Of a stretch of 32,710 nucleotides of DNA, positions 1-8,001 are shown in pieces. Position numbers and translations under genes: made by a program. The stretch covers positions 1 through 32,710 of the forward strand of contig JAPPPF010000035.1 in NCBI GenBank assembly GCA_028817665.1. Reading direction: 5' to 3'. Source of the DNA: Magnetovibrio sp. GTDB lineage: Bacteria; Pseudomonadota; Alphaproteobacteria; Rhodospirillales; Casp-alpha2. The notes below the pieces were generated by a model. It was given only the letters and a program-made list of their open reading frames with translations. It did no database searches and was not told the origin of the DNA. Position 1 is the stretch's first letter. Every line of letters starts with the position of its first letter.

Positions 1-1
1 C

Positions 2-2551
2 CGGCGCGGCGGCCCGCTGGCGGGCACCGACTGCAACGTGCTGCTCGGCAAGATCCAGCCCGGCCATTTTCCGCATGTCTTCGGCCCCGACGCCGACCAG
101 CCCCTCGATGTCGGCGCCGTCCGCGCCCAGTTCGCCGAGATGGCCGGGCGAATCGCCCAGGCCACCGGCCAACCGGCGCCGGCGCCGGAAGACGTCGCGG
201 AGGGATTCTTGCGGATCGCCGTCGAGAACATGGCCAACGCGATCAAGAAGATTTCCGTGCAGCGCGGCTACGACGTCACCGAGTACGCGCTCAACTGCTT
301 CGGCGGCGCCGGCGGCCAGCACGCCTGCCTGGTCGCCGACGCGTTGGGCATGGAACGGGTCCTGCTGCACCCCTTCGCCGGCGTGCTGTCGGCCTATGGG
401 ATGGGCCTCGCCGACGTCCGCGCGATCCGCGAGAAAGCGGTCGAGCAACCGCTGACGGAGACGCTCCCCGATGCGCTTTCAGCAACCCTCGACGGCTTGG
501 CCCGGGAGGCCGGCGACGAGGTCCGCGCCCAGGGCGTCGACGACGCGCGCACGGAGATCCTGCGCCGCGTGCAGTTGCGCTACGACGGCACCGACAGCCC
601 CATCGGCGTCGACTTCGCCGACGCGCCGGCGATGACCGCCGCCTTCGAACGCGCCCACAAACAGCGCTTCGGCTTCGTCGCCCCGGGCCGCGGCCTGATC
701 GTCGAGGCGGTCGCGGCGGAAGCCGTCGGCACCACCGAGAGCGTCGAGGCGGCGCCGCCCGCCGAGGCCGCCGCGGCCCAACCCGATCCCATCGACACGG
801 TCCGCATGTATTCCGGCGGCGGATTCCACGACACGCCGGTCTACGCCCGCGACGCGCTCGGCCCCGGCGTCACCGTCCGGGGCCCGGCGATCATTTCGGA
901 GAGCACCGGCACCACCGTCGTCGAACCGGGCTGGCAGGCCGCCATGTCGGCGCGCCACGATCTCGTGCTCAGCCGCTTCGAGACGCGGCCGAAGACCGAG
1001 GCCGTCGGCACCGACGCCGACCCGGTCATGCTCGAGGTCTTCAACAACCTGTTCATGTCGATCGCCGAACAGATGGGCACGACGCTCGCCAACACGGCAT
1101 TCTCGGTCAACATCAAGGAGCGCCTCGATTTCTCCTGCGCGATCTTCGACCCCGACGGCAACCTCGTCGCCAACGCGCCGCACATGCCGGTGCACCTGGG
1201 CTCCATGGGCGAGAGCATCAAGACGGTGATCCGCGAGAACGCCAAGACCATGAAGCCGGGCGACGTCTATGCCCTCAACGCGCCTTACAACGGCGGCACC
1301 CACCTTCCCGACGTCACCGTGATCACGCCGGTCTTCGACGCGGCGGACGAGAACGTGCTGTTCTACGTCGGCTCGCGCGGCCACCACGCCGACATCGGCG
1401 GCAAGACGCCGGGCTCGGCGCCGCCCGATTCGCACGAGATCCACGAGGAAGGCGTGGTCATCGACAACTTCCTTTTGGTCGAGGGCGGCGTGCTGCGCGA
1501 GGCGGCGACCCGCGACCTGCTCGCGTCGGGCACCTATCCGTGCCGCAATCCGGACCAGAACCTGGCCGACCTCGGCGCCCAGATCGCCGCCAACGAGACC
1601 GGCGTCAAGGAACTCCGCAAGATGATCGCGCACTTCGGTCTCGACGTCGTCTGGGCCTACATGGGCCACGTCCAGGACAACGCCGAGGAGAGCGTGCGCC
1701 GCGTCCTTGACGTGCTCAAGGACGGCACCTTCACATATCCCATGGATGGCGGCCGGCGGATCCGGGTCGCCATCTCCGTCGACAAACGGGCGCGCCGCGC
1801 GCGCGTCGACTTCACCGGCACCTCGGACCAGGATCCCGGCAACTTCAACGCGCCGACGGCGGTCGCCAAGGCGGCCGTGCTGTACGTCTTCCGGACCCTG
1901 GTCGACGACGAGATTCCGTTGAACGAAGGCTGCCTGAAGCCCATCGACATCGTCATCCCGGAAGGCTCCATGCTGGCGCCGAAGTTTCCGGCGGCGGTGA
2001 TTTCCGGCAACACGGAAACCTCGCAGTGCATCACCGACTGCCTCTATGGCGCTCTCGGCGTGCTGGCCTCGGCGCAGGGGACCATGAACAACTTCATCTT
2101 CGGCAATGACACGCACCAGTACTACGAGACCATCTGCGGCGGTTCCGGCGCCGGCCCCGGCTTCGACGGCACCGACGCCGTCCATACCCACATGACCAAC
2201 ACCCGGCTCACCGATCCGGAGGTCCTGGAGTGGCGGTTTCCGGTGCACCTGGAAAGCTTCGCCATCCGGCACGGTTCCGGCGGCGCCGGCCGGCACCGCG
2301 GCGGCAACGGCGCGGTGCGCCGGATCCGGTTCCTGGAGCCGATGACGGCGACGATCCTATCGGGGCACCGCGAGACCGAGCCCTATGGATTGGACGGCGG
2401 CGGCGCCGGCGCGCGCGGCCGCAATATCGTCGAACGGGCCGGCGGCGGCGTCGATGAATTGAAAGGCACCGACGGCACGGAGATGCGGGCCGGCGACGTC
2501 TTCGTCATCGAGACGCCGGGCGGCGGCGGATACGGCGACCCGGCGGCGTAA
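2..2551 (+). CDS. Fused hydantoinase/5-oxoprolinase (HyuA C-terminal part plus HyuB), 5' truncated by window edge
   Basis: The frame is open from base 2 and encodes 849 residues, so the true start lies outside the window. The first residues ([17 protein letters not shown]) match the GGPLTVTDAN-like block near the middle of HyuA/5-oxoprolinase A subunits. The HyuA part ends around visible residue 330. A HyuB (hydantoinase B) domain then starts at about [20 protein letters not shown] and runs to the glycine-rich C-terminus (TPGGGGYGD). Characteristic HyuB blocks are visible: [16 protein letters not shown] and [10 protein letters not shown]. Fusion of both subunits in one chain is known for 5-oxoprolinases and some N-methylhydantoinase/acetophenone-carboxylase-like proteins. 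These enzymes hydrolyse cyclic amides with ATP or carboxylate ketones. The exact substrate cannot be told from sequence. The family call is firm. Confidence 0.9.
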   Translation, partial: RRGGPLAGTDCNVLLGKIQPGHFPHVFGPDADQPLDVGAVRAQFAEMAGRIAQATGQPAPAPEDVAEGFLRIAVENMANAIKKISVQRGYDVTEYALNCFGGAGGQHACLVADALGMERVLLHPFAGVLSAYGMGLADVRAIREKAVEQPLTETLPDALSATLDGLAREAGDEVRAQGVDDARTEILRRVQLRYDGTDSPIGVDFADAPAMTAAFERAHKQRFGFVAPGRGLIVEAVAAEAVGTTESVEAAPPAEAAAAQPDPIDTVRMYSGGGFHDTPVYARDALGPGVTVRGPAIISESTGTTVVEPGWQAAMSARHDLVLSRFETRPKTEAVGTDADPVMLEVFNNLFMSIAEQMGTTLANTAFSVNIKERLDFSCAIFDPDGNLVANAPHMPVHLGSMGESIKTVIRENAKTMKPGDVYALNAPYNGGTHLPDVTVITPVFDAADENVLFYVGSRGHHADIGGKTPGSAPPDSHEIHEEGVVIDNFLLVEGGVLREAATRDLLASGTYPCRNPDQNLADLGAQIAANETGVKELRKMIAHFGLDVVWAYMGHVQDNAEESVRRVLDVLKDGTFTYPMDGGRRIRVAISVDKRARRARVDFTGTSDQDPGNFNAPTAVAKAAVLYVFRTLVDDEIPLNEGCLKPIDIVIPEGSMLAPKFPAAVISGNTETSQCITDCLYGALGVLASAQGTMNNFIFGNDTHQYYETICGGSGAGPGFDGTDAVHTHMTNTRLTDPEVLEWRFPVHLESFAIRHGSGGAGRHRGGNGAVRRIRFLEPMTATILSGHRETEPYGLDGGGAGARGRNIVERAGGGVDELKGTDGTEMRAGDVFVIETPGGGGYGDPAA

Positions 2552-2603
2552 ACCGGGGAGTCGCACCGAAGCTACATCTTGGGCCACGGCCGAAGCGATT
2601 CGC

Positions 2604-2626
2604 GCCGGATGTTGTATCCATCCGGC
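2604..2626 (+). terminator. Hairpin downstream of the hydantoinase gene (possible weak terminator)
   Basis: GCCGGATG and CATCCGGC form a perfect 8-bp stem with a 7-base loop, 53 bases after the hydantoinase stop. No T-run follows, so it is not a classical intrinsic terminator. It could still protect the mRNA end or act with Rho. Confidence 0.3.
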
Positions 2627-2655
2627 CGGCGATCCGCCGAATCACATCTATCTCG

Positions 2656-2734
2656 TTGATATAAAAAGGTTAATTCAAAACCCTTCCCATTGACCGGCGA
2701 TCTTCCTAGAATTAAACTTCGTTATATCAATAAC
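2656..2734. promoter_or_regulatory. AT-rich promoter/operator region with inverted repeats before the TolC-like remnant
   Basis: An AT-rich patch stands out against GC-rich surroundings. It carries a perfect 9-bp inverted repeat, TTGATATAA (2656-2664) and TTATATCAA (2722-2730), separated by 57 bases. The right copy overlaps a small palindrome, GTTAT-ATCA-ATAAC (2721-2734). The region lies 19-97 bases before the ATG at 2753. The half-site TTGATATAA differs at one base from TTAATATAA in the MarR-gene operator near 18.6 kb. This suggests, but does not prove, regulation by a MarR-type protein. No clear -35/-10 pair was found. Confidence 0.4.
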
Positions 2735-2752
2735 TTAGATGATTCGGGTCCG

Positions 2753-3007
2753 ATGCGCTCGTTCAGCTTTCCTGCCGCTGCCGCCGCCGCCCTGAGTGGA
2801 GTGCTCGGCCTCGCGGGCACCGCCGCCCAGGCGCAGCCGCTCTCCAGCGAGCTCGCCGGCCTGCTGAACGACCATCCGCAGATCCGTTCGGCGGCGAAGA
2901 ACCTGGAGGCGTCTCGGAAGGGCGTCGGTCAGGCCCGGGCCGGTTTCTATCCGACGGTCTCGACGACCGTCTCGCCGCGCTCGAGGTCGGCGCCGACGAC
3001 TACCTGA
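2753..3007 (+). pseudogene. TolC-family outer-membrane efflux protein, 5' fragment only
   Basis: The ATG at 2753 is preferred over an in-frame ATG at 2690 because a signal peptide follows it directly: MRSFSF, a hydrophobic alanine/leucine stretch, then AGTAAQAQ as a likely cleavage site. The mature start (LLNDHPQIRSAAKNLEASRK, then QARAGFYPTVS) is the typical N-terminal helix of TolC-type proteins, whose usual length is 430-500 residues. Homology stops near base 2955-2970. The frame then runs out of frame through response-regulator sequence to a TGA at 3005-3007. About 70 TolC residues remain, so no working channel can be made. The leader and promoter appear intact and may still be expressed. 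Deletion is likely, but an assembly chimera is possible. Confidence 0.7.
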
Positions 3008-3408
3008 CCAAGCCCTTCGATCCCGACGAGCTGGTGCTCCGGGTCCGCAACCTATTGGGCCGCACGGGCTCGGCGGAGGCGCCGGTGCGCCGCGCCGAGG
3101 TCTACCGGTTCAACGACTGGGCCCTCGACATGGACGCCCGCACGGTGACCGATCCCGACGCCACCGTGGTGCCGTTCACGCGGGCCGAGTTCAATCTCCT
3201 GGCCGCCCTGGTGAAGGCGCCGAACCGGGTGCTGTCGCGCGGCCATCTGCTCGATGCCGTCAGTCACGACGCCGATTCGCCCACCGACCGGCTGATCGAC
3301 GTCCTGATCAGCCGCATCCGCAAGAAGATCGAACCGGAGCCGAAGAAGCCGACATTGATCACCACCGTGGTCGGCTGCGGCTACAAGTTCAACGCGCCGG
3401 CCAACTAG
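2960..3408 (+). pseudogene. OmpR/PhoB-type response regulator, 3' fragment (end of receiver domain plus DNA-binding domain)
   Basis: In the frame of base 2941 the translation picks up receiver-domain sequence at DDRLAALEVGADDYLTKPFD, containing the conserved K-P pair of the receiver's last strand. A linker follows, then a complete OmpR-type winged helix (FTRAEFNLLAALVKAPNRVL, then RLIDVLISRIRKKIE and VVGCGYKF). The phospho-accepting Asp and the first roughly 80 receiver residues are missing. A GTG at 3034 could start a 124-residue protein that is almost only the DNA-binding domain. That could be a constitutive or dead regulator. The fragment is joined out of frame to the TolC-like 5' end. Full-length members have about 230 residues. 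Confidence 0.75.
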
Positions 3409-3440
3409 AGCCGGCTTCCCACTTCGCCAAAACCGCCGAC

Positions 3441-3473
3441 AAAAAAAGGGCCTGGCCGTAAACGGCCAGGCCC
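3441..3473 (-). terminator. Intrinsic terminator on the minus strand
   Basis: GGGCCTGGCCG (3448-3458) and CGGCCAGGCCC (3463-3473) form a perfect 11-bp stem with a 4-base loop. On the minus strand it is followed directly by seven T (3441-3447). This is a textbook Rho-independent terminator for leftward transcription. No minus-strand protein gene lies to its right within reach, because the next gene is the + strand GST at 3685. Confidence 0.7.
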
Positions 3474-3560
3474 CTCGGCAGGAGACGCATATCGGGAAAG
3501 CCGACCGATATGCGCGGGACATTCCTAGATCGCGATCCCTCGCAATGAACTCTCGTTGAC
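3441..3560 (-). ncRNA. Candidate small RNA ending at the minus-strand terminator
   Basis: The gene-free stretch 3409-3684 contains a strong leftward terminator (3441-3473). Just upstream of it on the same strand is a second hairpin: CGCATATCGG (3486-3495) pairs with CCGATATGCG (3505-3514), 10 bp with a 9-base loop. Two stems with a T-run after the last one, and no protein gene on that strand, resemble a bacterial small RNA. The 5' end is a guess, and no convincing promoter was identified. On the + strand, TTGACC (3556-3561) could be a -35 box for the GST operon, with a weak CATGTT at -10. The function is unknown. Confidence 0.3.
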
Positions 3561-3684
3561 CTGAATGTAGCGCGGTCCCATGTTGTTGTGGTGAACGTCG
3601 TGTTAGCGCGATGTAAATTGATGTGAACATTGAACGGGGCCCGGCGCCGCCCGGCCCCGGCGACACGCAACAGGGAGGAACCGG

Positions 3685-4305
3685 ATGGTCCGCATTCTCG
3701 GTCGGGCGAACTCGATCAATGTCCAGAAAGTCATGTGGTGCGCCGCCGAGATCGGTCTCGATGTCGAGCGCGTCGACATCGGCATGAAATTCGGCGGCAA
3801 CGACACGCCGGAGTACCTGGCGAAAAACCCGAACGGCCTGATCCCGACCCTTGAGGACGGTGATTTCGTCGCCTGGGAATCGCACACCATCGTCCGCTAC
3901 CTGGCGGAGAAGTACGGCGCCCGGCCGTGGTGGCCGGCGGCGCTCGAGGACCGGACCCGGGCCAGCCAGTGGATGGACTGGTACCTGACCCGCATCCATC
4001 CGCCGATGACGGTGATCTTCTGGAACGTCGTCCGCCATCCGCCGGAGAAGCGCGACCCCGAGGCGGTGGTCGGGGCCACGGTGGAAGCCGCCAAGGCCTG
4101 GCGGATCCTCGATGACCTCCTGGCCGGCCAGGACTACGTCGGCGGCGCCGAGCCCTCGATCGGCGACATTCCGGTGGGCTGCTATTGCTACCGCTGGTTC
4201 GAGATGGATTTCGAGAAGCCGGCCTTCGCCAATCTCGGCGCCTGGTATGAACGGCTGAAGGCGCGCGCGCCCTACCGCGACCACGTCATGCTGCCGCTGA
4301 GCTGA
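3685..4305 (+). CDS. Glutathione S-transferase family protein
   Basis: This 206-residue protein has the usual GST length. The N-terminal thioredoxin-like domain (residues 1-80) shows RANSINVQKVMW at the glutathione site, the cis-proline block NPNGLIPTLEDGD and the ESHTIVRYLAEKYG motif that binds the gamma-glutamyl part of glutathione. The C-terminal all-helical domain follows (residues 90-206). These soluble enzymes conjugate or transfer glutathione to electrophiles. The ATG at 3685 is preceded by GGGAGGAA at good spacing. It leads a + strand operon with the hydrolase at 4324 and the HCCA-isomerase-like gene at 5196, which also belongs to a glutathione-using family. That suggests work on an aromatic or electrophilic compound. 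The substrate is unknown. Confidence 0.9.
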   Translation: MVRILGRANSINVQKVMWCAAEIGLDVERVDIGMKFGGNDTPEYLAKNPNGLIPTLEDGDFVAWESHTIVRYLAEKYGARPWWPAALEDRTRASQWMDWYLTRIHPPMTVIFWNVVRHPPEKRDPEAVVGATVEAAKAWRILDDLLAGQDYVGGAEPSIGDIPVGCYCYRWFEMDFEKPAFANLGAWYERLKARAPYRDHVMLPLS

Positions 4306-4323
4306 CACGGGGAGGAAACGAGG

Positions 4324-5199
4324 ATGGCCGGATCCACCGTCTACGCCGATTTCGACCAGGCCGGGCTCGACGCCCAGTACAACAACCGCGCCCACGTGCC
4401 CGAGCACGTGGAGCTCTACGCCGGCTGGGAGAAAATCTGCGCCGAGGTCCTGGAGCGGTTCGACCACCGCCTCGACGTCAAGTACGGGTCGAGCCCGCGC
4501 GAGGCCCTGGACGTGGTGCTGCCCGACGGCCCGGGCCCGCATCCGGCGCTGCTCTACATTCACGGCGGTTACTGGATGAGCCGCTCGAAATCGGACCAGA
4601 CCTTCCTGGCGGCGCCCTACGCGGCGGCCGGCGCCGCCTTCGTGCTGGTCGAGTACGACCTGATGCCGGATGTCCGCATGGCCGACATCGTCCGCCAGTG
4701 CCGCGACGCGGCGGCCTGGGTGCACGCCAATGCCGCCGACCTGAACATCGACCCGGACCGGCTCTTCGTCTCCGGCCATTCCGCCGGCGGCCACCTGACG
4801 GCGATGCTGGCGGAGACCGACTGGCCGGCCCACGCCGGCGCGCCGGCCGACCTGATGAAGGGCGGCGCGGCCTTGAGCGGCATCTACGACCTGGAGCCGA
4901 TCCGCCACACCTACATGCAGGAGACTCTGGGCCTAAGCGCCGAGGAGGTCGCCGCCAACTCGCCGATCCACACCGACCCAGCGCCCAAGGTGCCGCTGAT
5001 CGTCGCCCCCGGCGGCGGCGAGACAGACGAGTTCCGGCGCCAGTCGCGCGACTTCGCGGACGCCTGGAACGGCCGCGGCGGCGATTGCGTCTACATGGAA
5101 CGGCCGGACATGAACCACTTCACCATCCTCGACGACCTGGCCGACGGCGATGGCGGCCTGTTCAAGGCGATCGCCGGGCAGATGGGGCTCGCCGGATGA
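4324..5199 (+). CDS. Alpha/beta hydrolase, arylformamidase-like (HGGYW type)
   Basis: The product has 291 residues. The oxyanion motif HGGYW is at residues 80-84 and the nucleophile elbow GHSAGG at 151-156, with Ser153 as the catalytic serine. Asp235 (GGGETDEF) and His265 (PDMNHF) are likely partners in the triad. The N-terminal block DQAGLDAQYNNRAHVPEH is typical of kynurenine-formamidase-like hydrolases. True kynurenine formamidase splits N-formylkynurenine, but many family members act on other esters or amides, so the substrate is open. An SD-like GGGGAGGAAACG precedes the ATG. The gene starts 18 bases after the GST stop, and its TGA overlaps the next ATG (ATGA), indicating translational coupling. 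Confidence 0.88.
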   Translation: MAGSTVYADFDQAGLDAQYNNRAHVPEHVELYAGWEKICAEVLERFDHRLDVKYGSSPREALDVVLPDGPGPHPALLYIHGGYWMSRSKSDQTFLAAPYAAAGAAFVLVEYDLMPDVRMADIVRQCRDAAAWVHANAADLNIDPDRLFVSGHSAGGHLTAMLAETDWPAHAGAPADLMKGGAALSGIYDLEPIRHTYMQETLGLSAEEVAANSPIHTDPAPKVPLIVAPGGGETDEFRRQSRDFADAWNGRGGDCVYMERPDMNHFTILDDLADGDGGLFKAIAGQMGLAG

Positions 5200-5840
5200 C
5201 CGAAACGGTGGAGCTCTACTGGTCGTTCCGGAGCCCCTACTGCTACCTGGCGCTCGACCGGGTGATCGCGCTGGCGAAGCGCGACGACGTCGAACTGGCG
5301 CTCCGCCACGTCTGGCCCGGCGCCATGCGGCGCGAACGCTACTTCTCACACCTGCACCCCAACTACCCGACCTACCACCGGATGGACACGGTGCGCCTGG
5401 CCGAACAGCTGGGCGTCCCCTACGGCCGGCCGCGGCCCGACCCACTGAAGTTCGACAAGGAGACCCGCGAGCCCGCGGCCGAGCAGCCGCACATCGGCCG
5501 GCTCACCCGCATGGGCGTGCTTACCGCCGAGGCCGGGTCGGGCCTCGCCTTCCTCGACCATGTCATGCGGCTGATCTGGAGCGGCACCGTCGACGGCTGG
5601 GACCAGGGCCCGCACCTTTCCCGCGCCATCGCCGGCGCCGGTCTCGACGCGGAGGACCTGGAAGCCCGCCAAGCCGCCGAGCGGGCCCGCCTGGACGCCG
5701 AGATCGACGCCAACGGCGCGGCGCTGGAAGCGGCGGGGCATTGGGGCGTGCCGTGTTTCGTCCTCGGCGGCGAGCCGTTCTTCGGCCAGGACCGTCTCGA
5801 CCTCCTGACCTGGCGCCTCGGGCAACGGGCCGCCGGCTAG
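5196..5840 (+). CDS. 2-hydroxychromene-2-carboxylate isomerase-like protein (DsbA-fold)
   Basis: This 214-residue protein starts at an ATG that overlaps the hydrolase stop. The N-terminus ELYWSFRSPYCYLAL matches the SPYSYLA-type motif of HCCA isomerases, where a serine (here Ser13) binds glutathione. Near the C-terminus GHWGVPCFVLGGEPFFGQDRLDLL matches the family's GVPTF...FwGqDRl block, which contains the cis-proline. HCCA isomerase is a glutathione-dependent step of naphthalene breakdown, but the family is broad (kappa-class-GST-like). Its partnership with a GST and a hydrolase supports a small catabolic or detoxification operon. Its TAG overlaps the convergent MFS stop in the palindrome CTAG (5837-5840). 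Confidence 0.85.
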   Translation: MTETVELYWSFRSPYCYLALDRVIALAKRDDVELALRHVWPGAMRRERYFSHLHPNYPTYHRMDTVRLAEQLGVPYGRPRPDPLKFDKETREPAAEQPHIGRLTRMGVLTAEAGSGLAFLDHVMRLIWSGTVDGWDQGPHLSRAIAGAGLDAEDLEARQAAERARLDAEIDANGAALEAAGHWGVPCFVLGGEPFFGQDRLDLLTWRLGQRAAG

Positions 5841-7066
5841 GCCTTCGCCCCGCGGCTCGGGTCGGGCAGCACCGCCGCCATCGCCGTCGAAACCAGCACG
5901 CAGGCGGCGAGCACGTAGAAGACCACCGCCAGCCCCCACCTGTCGGCGATCATGCCGCCGGCCACCGGGACCAGCGCCGACAGCGCCGACTGGGTGCCGA
6001 ACAACAGGCTGATGGTGGAGCCGCCCATCTCGGCCGGCGTCAGGTCGAGGGCCCAACTGTGGATCACCGGCCGCACCGCGAACAGGGCGAAGCCGAGGAC
6101 CGCGATCACCGCGACGAACAGCCAGGCATCGCCGACCACCGCGAGGGCCACGACCGCCGCCGTGGTCGCCGCCATGGAGATCAGCACCACGGGCTGGCGC
6201 CCGATCCGGTCCGACATCACGCCGGCCACCGGGCCGGCGATGAAACCGCCCAGTTGCAGCACCGTCAGCGCCAGACCCAGAAGCACGGACCCGAAGCCCA
6301 GTTCGTCGACCATGAACAACGGCAGGAACAGGAACAGGCCGTTCTGGGTCATCGAGCGGAACGCCGACATGACGCAGACGCCCAGGACGGCGCGGTTCTT
6401 CAACAACCCGACGACGCCGACGAGATAATCGCCGAACCCCATGGCGCCCGCCCCGGCCGCGCCCGTCCGCTCGCGCTTGCCGCCGCCGCCGAGCAGGACG
6501 ACGAGCGCCGCGGCGACGCAGAACACGGGCAGCGAGCCCAGCGTCGCCGTGGTCGGCCAGGTGAACCAGACGAGCAGCGCGCCGGCGGCCAGCGGCGCCA
6601 CCGTGTCGCCGAGGCTGGCGCCCAGGGTATGGACGGAGAGCGCGTAGCCGCGGTTCGCCGGATACTTCTCCGAAAGATACGAGATCGCCGCCGGGTGCCA
6701 GAGGTTGTTGGTGACCCCGATGATCACGATCATCGCGACCAGCAGCCACACACCGTCGGCCATGCCGACGCCAATGAAGGCGCCGGCGCCGATGACCAGG
6801 GCGGCGGCCTGGATGCGGACCCGCCGGCCGGTGATGTCGACGACGGCGCCGCTGCCGGCGTTGGCGGCGAAGGAGGCGACGTGGAAGACCGTGACCAGGC
6901 CGCCGGCCTCGGTGTAGCTGAGACCCAGGTCCTTGGTGATGAACGGCAACAGGACGTAGAAGGTGGCCAGGATCCAATGCGTCGCCGCGTGGCCCGACGC
7001 GACCAGGAAGGCCGGCCCCTGGCCCTTCCACTGGACGCCTGTGAGCCGCTCGATGGCGGCGATCAT
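5837..7066 (-). CDS. MFS transporter, fosmidomycin-resistance (Fsr)-like
   Basis: The product has 409 residues with about 12 hydrophobic segments. The start at 7066 (MIAAIERLTG) is chosen because AAGGAAC lies just upstream and the region further upstream is not membrane-like. HWILATFYVLLPFITKDLGL followed by SYTEAGGLVTVFH resembles Fsr-type drug exporters. A loop motif after helix 2 (DITGRRVRIQ) and another after helix 8 (SDRIGRQP) are typical of the major facilitator superfamily. It sits in the inner membrane and probably exports a small molecule by proton antiport. It is divergent from the crotonase gene at 7209, with a 142-base shared upstream region in which I see no clear operator, and convergent with the gene at 5196. 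Confidence 0.87.
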   Translation of the reverse strand: MIAAIERLTGVQWKGQGPAFLVASGHAATHWILATFYVLLPFITKDLGLSYTEAGGLVTVFHVASFAANAGSGAVVDITGRRVRIQAAALVIGAGAFIGVGMADGVWLLVAMIVIIGVTNNLWHPAAISYLSEKYPANRGYALSVHTLGASLGDTVAPLAAGALLVWFTWPTTATLGSLPVFCVAAALVVLLGGGGKRERTGAAGAGAMGFGDYLVGVVGLLKNRAVLGVCVMSAFRSMTQNGLFLFLPLFMVDELGFGSVLLGLALTVLQLGGFIAGPVAGVMSDRIGRQPVVLISMAATTAAVVALAVVGDAWLFVAVIAVLGFALFAVRPVIHSWALDLTPAEMGGSTISLLFGTQSALSALVPVAGGMIADRWGLAVVFYVLAACVLVSTAMAAVLPDPSRGAKA

Positions 7067-7208
7067 CGGGGAGTTCCTTCGTGCATGGCGCCTGAAAATA
7101 CGCCCCGCCGCCGGGAACGGCAATGACCGCGGCGAAGCCCCGGCTTTTGCATTGCGCGGCGGGCGGCGGAAGGCAAAAATAGCCGCGTCCAATCCAGAGG
7201 GGAAATCC

Positions 7209-8000
7209 ATGTCTGACATCACCGACCAGCTTGTGGTCGAAACCTCCGGCGGCGTCGGCCGCATCCAGTTCGACAACCAGGCCCGCCGCAACGCGCTGAC
7301 CTTCGAGATGTGGCGCGACCTGTCGGCCGTGCTCGCGGGCTTCGAGGCCGACACTGAGATCCGCGCGGTGGTCGTCTCGGGGCGCGGCGGCAAGGCGTTC
7401 TGCGCCGGCGCCGACATCTCCCAGTTCGAGAAGAACCGCGCCAGCGAGGACGCGTCGGCCATCTACAACGCCGCCGTCAAGGAGGCCTCCGACGCCCTGG
7501 CCGCCTTCCCGAAACCGACCATCGCCAAGATCGAGGGTTTCTGCATCGGCGGCGGCGTCGGCATCGCCATGTGCTGCGACGTCCGCATCGCCAACGATCT
7601 TTCGAGCTACGCGGTGCCGGCGGCGAAGCTGGGGCTGGGCTACCGGGCCGACGGCCTGAAGCGGCTGGTCGACGTGGTCGGGCCGTCCTTCGCCAAGGAG
7701 ATCTTCTTCACGGCGCGCCAGTTCACCGCCGCCGAGGCCTTGGCCATGGGCCTGGTCAACCGGGTGGTGGCGCGGAACGTCCTCGACGCCTACGTCGAGG
7801 ATTACGTCGGGCGGATCGCGGAGAACGCGCCGATGACCATGTTCGCGGCGAAGACGGTGATCGACGAATTGATGAAGAGCGAGGGCCCCGACGAGGCGCG
7901 CTGCGGCGAGGTCGTCGACGCCTGCTTCGCCTCGGAGGACTACGCCGAGGGCCGCAAGGCCTTCATGGAGAAGCGCAAGCCTGAGTTCAAGGGACGCTAG
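7209..8000 (+). CDS. Enoyl-CoA hydratase/isomerase (crotonase) family protein lacking both usual catalytic glutamates
   Basis: This 263-residue protein has the crotonase fold. AFCAGADIS (63-71) is the first oxyanion block and GFCIGGGVGIAMCCD (110-124) the second. In classical hydratases GGG-x-E carries one catalytic Glu; here the position is Gly118. The second Glu usually sits in a P-E pair; here it is P137-A138. So hydration by the standard two-glutamate mechanism is unlikely. Other crotonase activities (isomerase, hydrolase, decarboxylase) remain possible. The ATG at 7209 follows AGAGGGGAAAT. The gene is one base away from the next GTG start, so it is in an operon with the dehydrogenase and glycosyltransferase. 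Confidence 0.88.
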   Translation: MSDITDQLVVETSGGVGRIQFDNQARRNALTFEMWRDLSAVLAGFEADTEIRAVVVSGRGGKAFCAGADISQFEKNRASEDASAIYNAAVKEASDALAAFPKPTIAKIEGFCIGGGVGIAMCCDVRIANDLSSYAVPAAKLGLGYRADGLKRLVDVVGPSFAKEIFFTARQFTAAEALAMGLVNRVVARNVLDAYVEDYVGRIAENAPMTMFAAKTVIDELMKSEGPDEARCGEVVDACFASEDYAEGRKAFMEKRKPEFKGR

Positions 8001-8001
8001 G

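Noticed and set aside
2690-2752. Earlier in-frame ATG (2690) as start of the TolC-like fragment
   Set aside because: It would add a charged 21-residue stretch before the signal peptide and lie within the AT-rich operator region.
7067-7208. Promoter TTGCGC-N17-AAAAAT for the crotonase gene
   Set aside because: Both boxes are weak matches in a GC-rich gap, so it is not listed as a feature.
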